NCBI GenBank assembly: GCA_947044365.1
Contig: OX345636.1
Coordinates: 12,419,309 to 12,483,308 of the forward strand
From: Petrosia ficiformis
Lineage: Eukaryota > Porifera > Demospongiae > Haplosclerida > Petrosiidae
Direction: 5' to 3'
Length of the DNA stretch: 64,000 nucleotides
Both the position numbers and the translations under genes were made by a program. This document shows positions 15,601 to 28,997 of this stretch, piece by piece (position 1 is the first letter of the stretch; every line of letters begins with the position of its first letter). Below the pieces are notes generated by a model. That model worked only from the letters and a program-made list of their open reading frames with translations. It ran no database searches and had not been told where the DNA came from.

Positions 15601-18600
15601 TGTACTGTGCTGCACTGGACTCTACACTACTACAGTATATATTGTACAGCACAAGTATACATGTACATGTAGTTGTGGACACACTAATTAGTAACATTAG
15701 TATGGCTATTGTGCAATAACCATAGCAATGTTACTAATCAGTGATTTTTTTTATGTCCACAACATGTATACATGTACATGTACAATGTACATGTAGATGT
15801 ATAAGTAGTCCTGTACAATATATATGTACACATGTACATGTACATGTACATACAACATGTATCCAAATTTTTAATTACTATTTCCTACATGTATGTAGTA
15901 CAATGTGATTATGTACATATATAGTATGTTACTCATATTTTCAACATGAGTTCATAAACACACTTGTGAGATTTTCACTATTGCCTCAATCAATAGTAGA
16001 TCTATCAATAACAACATCTACATGTGATTATTACACAATACTGGCATCATACTACCAACAGTAAAAAAAATAATTATACCTTACCAACAATATCAGTAGT
16101 ACTGTTGATAATAATGTAGTGTATATTGACAATACAGTAATGTGCAATACAGTACTGTACTGTACAGTACTATACTGTACTGTACTCTACTCTACTCTAC
16201 TGTACTCTACTCTACTGTACTCTACTGTACTATACTGTACTGTACTGTACGGTACGGTACAGTACAGTACAGTACAGTACAGTATAGTACTATACATGTA
16301 TATGGCGCACCATTGGCCCAAAGAGCTTCTTATTTGGAACTGCACAGTTCTCTCTTTGGGCCAGACAGCACAGTTAATTATGATTATAATTACTGTCATT
16401 AACAGCATTAACTCTTTGTTAATGACTCAAGGTGTATCTATTGTTGAGCCAATTTGGCCCATGCTTTAAAACTTAGATACCAAATGTACAATGTACATGT
16501 ACATGTATATTAATTGAAGCAAGAAAAGCATTTTTATAAATGAAAGAGTATGTCACAATGGAAAAAGCACATTGGGACAGTACCTTAGCAACATAATTAA
16601 AGCAACCACTTCCACATAACAAGTTGTTATGTGGAAGTGGTTACATGTATAGTAATATATTAACCACAGAGGAAAAGAGTCATAGGGAAAAATAAATAAA
16701 CGGACATCTTGTGAAATCAAAAACAAATGCATAATTATAATTATAATAATATACACATATTATTATAATATACATTATAATAATAATTATGTGTATATTA
16801 ACCAATAAATAAATTGATATATTAATAAATAAATGGACATCTTATGAAATAGTAAACAAAATAATGCATAATTATAATTATAATAAATTATAATATAATT
16901 ATAAGTGTATATTAGGAAATTAGGAAATTAGTCATAAGAAAATAAATAAATAAATAAATAGTTGATATCCTAAAAAATACATATTTCAAATATGATTTTA
17001 AATGAACTCATAATTACGTGTATATCGAAATTGAACTATTTATGAAAGATAAACATGTACATGTGTATTGCGATGTACATGTACATGTGTATTGTGATGT
17101 ACATGTACATGTACATGTGTATTGTGATGTACATGTACATGTGAATTGTGATGTACATGTACATTTGTATTGTGATGTACATGTACATGTGAATTGTGAT
17201 GTACATGTACATTTGTATTGTGATGTACATGTACATGTGTATTGTGATGTACATGTACATGTGTATTATGATGTACATGTACATGTGTATTGTGATGTAC
17301 ATGTACATGTGTATTGTGATGTACATGTACATGTGTATTATGATGTACATGTACATGTACATGTGTATTGTGATGTACATGTACATGTGTATAGTGATGT
17401 ACATGTACATGTGTATTGTGATGTACATGTACATGTGTATTGTGATGTACATGTACAGTACATGTGTATTGTGATGTACATGTACATGTGTATTGTGATG
17501 TACATATACATGTGTATTGTGATGTACATGTACATGTGTATTATGATGTACATGTACATGTACATGTGTATTGTGATGTACATGTACATGTGTATTGTGA
17601 TGTACATGTACATGTGTATTATGATGTACATGTACATGTACATGTGTATTGTGATGTACATGTACATGTGTATTGTGATGTACATGTACAGTACATGTGT
17701 ATTGTGATGTACATGTACATGTGTATTGTGATGTACATATACATGTGTATTGTGATGTACATGTACATGTACATGAGTATTGTGATGTAAATGTATTGTG
17801 ATGTACATGTACATATAATGTAACATTCATTTGTATACAGGTCTGATGTATTACTGATATTTACAAATTTGTCCAACTATTCAGTTGGATGAAAGATTAC
17901 ATATCTTAAAATATTACATGTGTATGTCAATAAAATGTTTAAATAATAGTTGGCTTACTGAAAGGGTTTTAAATTTAGTTAACTATCCATTATTAGACAA
18001 TTTCATTTTATTTAGCCGCCATAGTTAATACAGTAGACTTGTAATTTAGTTATAGTTTAGTTAACTAAGTCACAATATCTTACTGTAAAGGGTTTTAGTA
18101 ATAGTTATAGTTAACTAAAACAACACTAAAGTACATGTACATGTGTACATGTACATGTATAGTGATAATTAAATTGGAAGGAAGTTTATAGTATTACGTG
18201 TACTTGTGTACACATGATCATCCTATCAGGAACTATGCATGCAATAATTAAATTAGGAGGAAGTGTACTATGTAGTGAATCTATACATGTAATGTACATG
18301 TACATGTATATATACTGGAATTCCAACATGAATATGGAAATGATTGTTAACTGAACAAATGAATTGCCTTAGCATAATGTACACATGTATAGTAAAACTA
18401 TTTTCTCAAACTTTTAGTTATAGTTATAGTTAATTAACTAAATAATATTAGGCTAATTAAAGGGTTTTAGTTTTTAAAAGTGTCCATTATTCACACTAGT
18501 TTAGTTAGCTGTAATTATTACAATAGACTTGTAATTTAGTTATACATGTACAAGTAGTTTAGTTTATACATTAGTAGTCAAACACTACTACATGTATGTT

Positions 18601-21600
18601 CATAATGTACTTTGAGTCTTTGACCTCCACTGATGATCAATTATAATCATTCCCTTCCGAAGTGTAATCATAACAGGAATTACCAAATACATGTGATTTC
18701 CAAGGAATGAAGCAGGAAACTAGTTTCAATCTGAATACTGTTACATAATATTAATGCAATGTCATGTTATAAATGAAGTCTGTTTACATTCACAATGACC
18801 TCAAAATTAGGATGTGATGAATTTATATACATATACATTGTATAATGATTGTAATTATGCATAATAATTTATTAATTATTAAATTCATTTACTAGTATGT
18901 ACACTGTACACGTACATGTACACTGTACATGTACACTGTACACGTACATGTACACTGTACATGTACAGTGTATATCAGTGTTTTTGATAAGCTCATATGG
19001 TGCACCATTGGCCCAAAGAGCTTCTTATTTGCCACTGCACAGTTCTCTCTTTGGGCTAGTGCCTAGTGGCGCAGTTAATTATGATTATATTGTCAGTAAC
19101 AGCATTAACTCTTAGTTAATTGGCTCAAGATGTATTCTCAATGGCGCACACACTTGAGCCAATTTGGCCCATGCTTCAAAAGTTATCAAAAACTCTGGTG
19201 TACATGTATAATAATTGTAAAGGTTTATAAGTATAGTATTGTACATTAACTTCAGTGTTTTGATAACCTACATGTACTCAAGGTCTTAGTTGAGTACTTG
19301 TAAGTATATGTACTTAAATACTTGTAAGTACTATGAAGTACTTTGAAATACTTTCAAACGTATCCATCAAATAGGCGTTACACATCCATAAACTAGTTCA
19401 TTTAAATGTTTTTTTAATTACTATAAATAAACAACATTCTAATTATCATATTATATTTGTAAATGATACATTCTACAAATTAGTCACAACGCAAGCAAAA
19501 TAATGTACATGTACATGTATATAAACATGATATCACATAGTAATGGATTAGTACATCACATAATAGAGCTTTATTCAGGCATTAAACATCACTCAATCAG
19601 TGACTGTTTATCTATTTATCTACACAATTGTGTACATGTAGTTATATACGATACTACAGTGGATGTTATACCCCTACAAACATGTACATGTATATGTAGC
19701 CGTTTTGTCCATAATTAACTAAAGTTACAGTTAATGTTCAATACATGTAATGTTTCACAATGATAATTACATGTAAATGTTTGACATGTCACCTTTGTCA
19801 GTTACGAACAGCACATGTACATGTACATGTACATGGTTTCAGTGCTTCTCAGCTAGAAGCATTTGTACTACATGTAGTACAAGTACTTGTACTTTAACTA
19901 TATTTTCACTAGTACTTGTACTTGTACTTAAGTCATTTCCTATATGTACATGTAAGTACCATGTACTAATGCTTTGATTTCACAGCTGAAAGAATTTGTT
20001 AATTATGTATGCACCACCTGTTTACATGTACCATATATACACATACATCAGATATGTACACATACACATATATAGATCATGAAAATACTAATAATATGAT
20101 TTGGTATGAGGAATGGATTTGAAAGTTCAAATCTTTGTCCATTTGGTATAACTTCAAATATATTCAAAATACAACACTTAGTAACAACAACATGGTAACA
20201 GGCTATAAGCACAAGTCAACACAAGTAGAAAAATGCTGTGGCTGTTACATGTACATGTATGTATGAGGTTGTACTGAACTATGTACAATTGTACATGTAC
20301 ATGTATGTACAGTGGATGATTTAGCAACAACATGTAAGTACTATGTACTAATGCTTTGATTTCAGTACTTCACAGCTGGAAGAATTTGTACTTGTACTTT
20401 CAAAGGTACTTGTATTTAAGTACAGTATATGCCCATAAGAAGTCACCATACAGTACAGTAATTACTTTAGTGTGGAAATCGAACTACTGAGTAATTACTG
20501 TACTGTATGATGATATTTTATTGACATACTGTATACTGTACATTTGTACTAGTAGTACTTGTACTTGTACTTGTACTTATTGTAGTACTTGTACTGTACT
20601 TGAATACATCTAGTAGTACTTGTACTTGTACTTGTACTCATTGTAGTACTTGTACTGTACTTGAATACATCTATGGTACTTGTACTTGTACTTATTGTAG
20701 TACTTGTACTGTACTTGAGTACATCTAGTAGTACTTGTACTTGTACTTGTACTCATTGTAGTACTTGTACTGTACTTGAGTACATCTAGTAGTACTTGTA
20801 CTTGTACTGTACTTGAGTACATCTATGGTACTTGTACTTGTACTTATTGTAGTACTTGTACTGTACTTGAATACATCTAGTAGTACTTGTACTTGTACTT
20901 GTACTTATTGTAGTACTTGTACTGTACTTGAGTACATCTAGTGGTACTTGTACTTGTACTTGTACTCATTGTAGTACTTGTACTGTACTTGAATACATCT
21001 ATGGTACTTGTACTTGTACTTGTACTCATTGTAGTACTTGTACTGTACTTGAATACATCTAGTGGTACATGTACTTGTACTTATTGTAGTACTTGTACTG
21101 TACTTGAATACATCTATGGTACTTGTACTTGTACTTGTACTCATTGTAGTACTTGTACTGTACTTGAATACATCTAGTGGTACATGTACTTGTACTTGTA
21201 CTTATTGTAGTACTTGTACTGTACTTGAATACATCTAGTAGTACTTGTACTTGTACTTGTACTCATTGTAGTACTTGTACTGTACTTGAATACATCTAGT
21301 GGTACATGTACTTGTACTTGTACTTATTGTAGTACTTGTACTGTACTTGAATACATCTAGTAGTACTTGTACTTGTACTCATTGTAGTACTTGTACTGTA
21401 CTTGAATACATCTAGTGGTACATGTACTTGTACTTGTACTCATTGTAGTACTTGTACTGTACTTGAATACATCTAGTGGTACATGTACTTGTACTTATTG
21501 TAGTACTTGTACTGTACTTGAATACATCTATGGTACTTGTACTTGTACTTGTACTCATTGTAGTACTTGTACTGTACTTGAATACATCTAGTGGTACATG

Positions 21601-24423
21601 TACTTGTACTTATTGTAGTACTTGTACTGTATTTGAATACATCTATGGTACTTGTACTTGTACTTGTACTCATTGTATTACTTGTACTGTACTTGAATAC
21701 ATCTAGTGGTACATGTACTTGTACTTGTACTTGTAGTACTTGTACAGGTACTTACATTTTGTTTGTAGTACTTGTACTTGTACTTGTACTTGTAGTACTT
21801 GTACTTGTACTTGTAGTACTTGTACTTACTTAACTCCTTACAAATGTACTTGGCCCCATGCCTGACTACATGTTTTGAGGTCATCACACACTTTCAATAC
21901 CAGTAACCTACATGTACATGTACTATACACTGTATATGGTAAGTTGTAAAACTAATTTCCAGCTTAAACTTTCCCTCGCTAATTTCAGTTCTATTGAAAT
22001 CATTTCCATTGTTAATGAAACTGAAGATATGGAAAACTGTCTGCCAAATTAACTGAACAATTAAGAGTCTCTATCATTATAAGAGATTCAATCAATTAGG
22101 TGAGTGGGTGTACGTTTCTATGGTCCTGCAATCCTGCGTTTGGTCGGGTTTAATGTCACTCTGAGGCAAAGCCAAGGAGTGGCTAGAGCACACTTAAATG
22201 GGCATTTAGACTCCTTGCCCATACTGAGATTTGTGTAAATACATAAAAACAATGTTAATGGACTTCTAACCATAAACTGTATTCATAGTCCAATTTTATA
22301 CATAAACCTTTCTGCTTGACAAAATGTAATAGTTATTGAAGAATATACTACATCTAGTTACCATGGCAATGGAGTCTAAATATATATGTACATGTATATA
22401 TTATACATGACAACCAATAGTGTGGACACTAGCAAAATACAGGCCATAGAAATCTAGCTTTCTGAAGATCAGTCATAAGGCGTCTAGAAGATATTGATTA
22501 AACTGTTTGGTAAACATTACCGTAATTCTATTACACATTCAATAATACATTGTCATTGAGGAATGAATAGTTTTATATATAGATATTACAATAAGGCAGT
22601 CATAAGGCGTCTAGAAGATATTGATTAAACTGTTTGGTAAACATTACCGTAATTCTATTACACATTCAATAATACATTGTCATTGAGGAATGAATAGTTT
22701 TATATATAGATATTATAATAAGGCAGTCATAAGGCTTCTAGAAGATAATGTTTGGTAAACATTACCCTAATTGATATATTGTCATTGAGGAATGAATAGT
22801 TTATAGATATTACAATAAGGCTTACTGAAAAGATTAACTTCATAAATAAGGATTAACTAATTAAAAATTACCAATTATAACTGAAATTTTGAGTAGGAGT
22901 GATATCAGTGAAATATAGTATCCAGAAATTGTTCATATATTGAGGATTTGAAATTTGGTATACACATGCACTTCACCCAATACATATGAATCAGGGAATA
23001 TTTTTGATATCTTAAACTTTTCTCTGTTTGTGAAACACATCTTGAGCGTGAGTTGGTGTTAAGTACTAGTATAGTACTTAACACCAACATAGTGTTTTTG
23101 ATAAGTTAGACTTGTAATTTAGTTATAGCTATAGATAACTAAATTAAATTAATTAAACAACACTAATAATTATTGTAAGTTAGAGCAATATGACTCTCAG
23201 CATTTAACAATTATTAGTTAAAGATATGGCTATGTTAAGATGGCTTCATAACAGTTTATTCTTACTTGTAGTATTTTACAAAACGTATTGCAGCTCTGTA
23301 CCTACAAGATAACTACTCAAGTCTGTGAAAAGATTCTTTCGACTACAATTTCAAATTATCCAACCCTCGTAGTTACAAAGAGCTCACAATGCCTTACTAA
23401 AAGGGGTTTTAGTTACAGTTATAGTTAACTAAAACAACACTAATTTGTATGTGACACAAGAATATAAATATAAATATATATACATGTAATTATGAACATA
23501 CTACAATATGTATACAATGTCTATCCAATTCCGTAGAAGGTAATTATAGGGATGGCCCTGCAAGCTATACAAAATATTTTAGATTTTATAACAACAGATT
23601 ACAAAGTGTTATTAATAAAACAGGAGATGATGTAACTATTAAATATACATGTATACATGTACAAGTAAAAACAAAGATTAGAAAGTGGGAAATGAGATGT
23701 TAATAACAACAACTAATTGAACAAACAATGACAAGTACTAAGAGATCAAACAAGAAATAAATAGATTATGTATTACATTGTAGCTGTTATTAACATATCA
23801 TTTCCTACTTCCTATATAGACTATGTTTTATCTTGTACATGTATAGTACATGTATGTCAACCATACAGTGTGTATGTACAGTACATGTACAGTATGTCAA
23901 CCATACAGTGTGTATATACATGTACATGTACATGTACAGTATATCAACCATACAATGTGTATGTACAGTACATGTACAGTATGTCAACCATACAGTGTGT
24001 ATGTACAGTACATGTACAGTATGTCAACCATACAGTGTGTATATACATGTACATGTACATGTACAGTATGTCAACCATACAATGTGTATGTACAGTACAT
24101 GTACAGTATGTCAACCATACAGTGTGTATATACATGTACATGTACAGTATGTCAACCATACAATGTGTATGTACAGTACATGTATGCCAACCACACAGTA
24201 CAGTAATTACTCAGTAGTTTCCACTCTACAGTATAGTCTGTCTACATTCACAATGACCTCAAATTAGGATATGATGATGTTATACATTTATGTAATACAC
24301 ACTGTACATGTATGTATGTATATACATGTGCGTTGGTAGAGCATCTGTCTGGAGTACAGAGTGTCGTGGGTTCGAATCCCACCTGAAGCAACTCTCATTT
24401 TCATTTTTCTATTGCCTCAGGTG

Positions 24424-24454
<31 letters not shown>

Positions 24455-27400
24455 ACATCTCCGATAACATCATGTACATGTATATAGTTTATTGTCATAA
24501 GGTTAACTAACACATGATTATACTGTAATTCAATAATGAAGCAGTGGATAGAATTTGATATACACAAAAAAGAGAACAGGAAGGATAAATACATGTGTAT
24601 GTTAAAATGGTGCAGGTAAAATAATTCTTGGTCATTCCAAAATAAAGTTATGAATATTCTTTAGAGGTCATGGTGAACGTGAATGACCTTTAGGTCAACA
24701 GTAGTATTATCAGTAATCAATGTACATGTACATGTATTTGTCAAAATGTTGAAAGTCACAGTAGTGAGAGAGTAATTACTGTACTATACTGACAGTAAAA
24801 TTAAGATAATTACTGTTACTGTATGGTGACAATTGCTATGCTCATCTTGCTTCACATTGAAAATAAATGCTAAATTGTATGAATAAGCCTGAAACAGGTA
24901 AGTGAAAAATGTTGGTAGATATTGCTTAGAGGATTATGAAGTGCTGATGGTTGTCTGGCTGTTGTAGCTCAATGGTGAGAGCACTGGTGGCTGAAGTCAG
25001 TGGGCATGGGTTCAAATCCCAGTGACTACTTAGTACTTACATTTTTCACTTTCTTCTTTCAACATTATTCAATTTATGATTTATGGTAACATTTTATTGA
25101 CATGTACTGTATCATCTGTAATTTTCAATAAAAGGACAATTTCCTATAAAATAAATGTGACCAAACACTTGTCTACAATCAGTGAGAATCATCCATCATT
25201 CAGCTAACATTCTGTACATGAGGTAAGTTACATGTATTATTAAGTTTCTAGGATGCTAATTTCATTGACTTCCTTACAAAATGATGACGAGCAAGGGTAA
25301 GAATTTAATAAAAACTATTCTGTTCCTTTTCAAAATTAGGTCATACATAATTAATGTCACATTCCTTTTAGCTTCATGTCATTATAATGAAACTACATGT
25401 ACATGTACATGTATTATTATTACAATTCCATATGTACATGTACTTGTGTATAGCCCCAAAGGGCTGAAACTAGACACCATATTACAGGCATTGACACAAG
25501 CTACATGTATATATACATATATAAACTACCTTACTTCATTTATTTTATGCAAATAATAATAATTTATTATTTGTAATGATTGTGTTTTGTCAGAAAAGAC
25601 CCAATTCTTTCCTCTAAAATAGTAATTTTAATGTGTGAATATTGTCACCTACATGTACACATGTACATATACATGTACATGTACATGTACATGTATATGT
25701 ACAAGTACATACATAACTGTAGATTATACGCTACTGATAAAACAGAACCCACATAAGTTCATTGCCATGTACATGTCTATGTATATATACAGTACATGTA
25801 CATCTACACTGTATTATGTAACTACTTCCACTATTGTCACTTACATGTACATGTAGATATATACATGTAGTACGTACATGTACTGTACATGTGTACATAT
25901 ACAGTACATCTACACTGCTTGGTACATATACAGTACATCTACACTGCTTGGTACATGTATTATGTATGTACATGTACTGTATATATACCGTGCATCTACA
26001 TTGCTTGCTGTAGGTATTATACGAACTGTTAGAATATTGTCACTTACATGTACACATATACAATTAGAGAAAACAAAAGCCATGTAAACAATGTGTGTAA
26101 TCCAGGGTGGCTGCTTCAATAACCTCTAATGCATGATGGCTGCTTTAATATCCTCTAAGCCTAGGTGGCTGCTCTAAGCCAGGGAGGCTGCTCTAAGCAG
26201 TGGTGTAGTTATATTGAAACTATTTTAGGGTTATTAAAAGGGTTTCAATTATCGGTCAATTTTCATTGCTGCAAACTTCAAATTTAGTTTCGTTAACTAA
26301 AACTCATAATGCCTTACTAAACAGGGTTCAGTTACAAAGGTCATTTGCATTCACCCTGTAAACAGAAAATGTTCATAACTTAAGTTTGGAGTGGCCAACA
26401 ATCTTTTATCTGCATACACATGTACTTCCTGTTCTTATTAAATTTCAATCCATTAATTCATTATTGAGTTACAGTATAATCATGTATTAACCTTATGACA
26501 TTAAACTATACACTATATTATATATACAGTCATCACATCCTAATTTTGAAGTAAACATCAATGCGACAGACTTTAATTAACTAAACCAGCACTAAGTTGT
26601 TTCCCAATCCTCATACTATTGCAATTAAATGCATCATTATTGTAGAAAGAAATTACTGATACAAAACATTCCTAGTTTCAGGAACTGGATACAGACTACA
26701 CTTGACTATGATACATGTACATGTATACTGCTCAGTTTCAGTTCCTCAAACAGTATAGTCCACAGCATTTTATCAATGAAATAACAATGATAATTAAATG
26801 GATGTATATCAGTGTTTTTGATAAGCCTATATGGCGCACCATTGGCCCAAAGAGCTTCTGATTTGGCACTGCACAGTTAATTATGATTATATTGTCACTA
26901 ACAGCATTAACTCTTAGTTAATTGGCTCAAGATTTATTCTCAATGGTGCACACACTAACCATTTTTGAGCCAATTTGGCCCATGCTTCAAAACTTATCAA
27001 TAAATCTGATGTACATGTACATGTAACATGTAAATCATTTGAACAATAGAATAAATTACCATACATGTCTTCATTAAGAATGCTATTTACATGTACATGT
27101 ATGTAATATAGCACAGTACTACATGTACATTGTGTATAATTATTAAGTTTACATACTTTGGTGAGAGCTACACCTTAATAAGGTGATAGTCAACTGTATT
27201 TCTAACCAGTCATAGTACTATCAGAGTAATGTGTGACTGACTTCCTTGTACTGTACATGTGTAGCACAGTACCTTAGTACTGTGCTGTAACTTAGTATTG
27301 TGCTATCACATGCACATGAATATACTACACAGTACTACACCTTAGTGTAATACTGTTTAGTGTATTCAAAGTACAATGTACTTAACTCACAGTGTACACT

Positions 27401-28961
27401 GTAGTTAATGGAAGTATATATAATATATATAACAATAGTATGTAAACTTAATAATACGAGGTACTACAATGCAGAAGAGGAAAAAGAGTAAATTATTTGA
27501 AGAAAGGGTTCCCAAAAAGCTTACTTCCTTCCATAGTAAAATATATCCAACACCTACAAAGGGTATTATATGTACATCATCACACCCTCTTTCAAAAAGG
27601 TAGATGTGCAATGCATTATATTAAATATAAGACAAATTTAGGAATTTTTGGATTCTACTATAATAATAAATGTAAGGTAATGAAAAGATTGCATATTGTA
27701 CATGAAATAGTGACATGTCACTCTGGTTGGCATTTGGTAATGGTTGGTAGTCTCATCCCAAATAGTGACATGCCACTCTGGTTGGCATTTGGTAATGGTT
27801 GGTAGTCTCATCCCAAATAGTGATATGCCACTCTGGTTGGCATTTGGTAATGGTTGGTAGTCTCATCCCAAATAGTGATATGCCACTCTGGTTGGCATTT
27901 GGTAATGGTTGGTATAGACTAGTCTCATTCCAAATAGTGATATGCCACTCTGGTTGGCATTTGGTAATGGTTGGTATAGACTAGTCTCATCCCAAATAGT
28001 GATATGCCACTCTGGTTGGCATTTGGTAATGGTTGGTATAGACTAGTCTCATCCCAAGACTACCATATCCTATGCAAACAAAGACTGTCTGGAACAGTTG
28101 CTTCAAATTCTTGGTCCATGTCAAACATTCTTTCCACTCAAATAAGACACTGGTTACAATGAACGTCATTTTTGAGTGGAAAGGACATTTGACACATACA
28201 CATGTAGACCAACAATTTTAAGTAACTGTTCCAGACATTGTATGGGCATGGTGGTCTGGGGACAAGACTAGGCATAGACCACCAATCCAAATAAAATGGT
28301 CCACAATATCTGCTTACCAAATGAGCAGTTAATAGTGTTGTTTTAGTATGACTACTTTTAGCTATATAGCATGATGGCCTTCTCAAGCTTTTAGTTACAG
28401 CTATAGTGATTAATATTAGGCTTACAGTAGACGTGTAATTTAGTTATACATGCAGTTTAGTTAACTAAAAGCCATAATGCCTTATTAAAAGGGTTTAAGT
28501 TATAATTATAGTTAACAACACTAGAGCAATAATGAATACATATATTATACACATGTAACAACAACTTCCTACCAATGCTATATAGCATGATGGCTTTCTC
28601 AAACTTTTAGTTACAGCTATAGTGATTAATATTAGGCTTACAGTAGACGTGTAATTTAGTTATAGTTTAGTTACATGTAACTAAAAGCCATAAGACTTAT
28701 TAAAAGGGTTTAAGTTATAATTATAGTTAACAACACTAGAGCAATAATGAATACATGTAACAACAACTTCCTACCAATGCAGTTTAGCATGATCATGACA
28801 ATGTTGATACTACCATAAATGGTAAAAAAAATTATTAATGTGTTTACTGTATATGCACATTGTACTACCACAAATACTCAATTCTTCAGAATATGAAGAA
28901 GCACTACATGTGTATGTATTTCCTTCCTTTGGTGTGCATAATTAATGAAATACTGGATGTG

Positions 28962-28997
<36 letters not shown>

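Noticed and set aside
17018..17830. Open frames up to 264 codons on both strands
   Set aside because: They are translations of the 24-bp satellite, with no start context, splice signals or non-repetitive residues.
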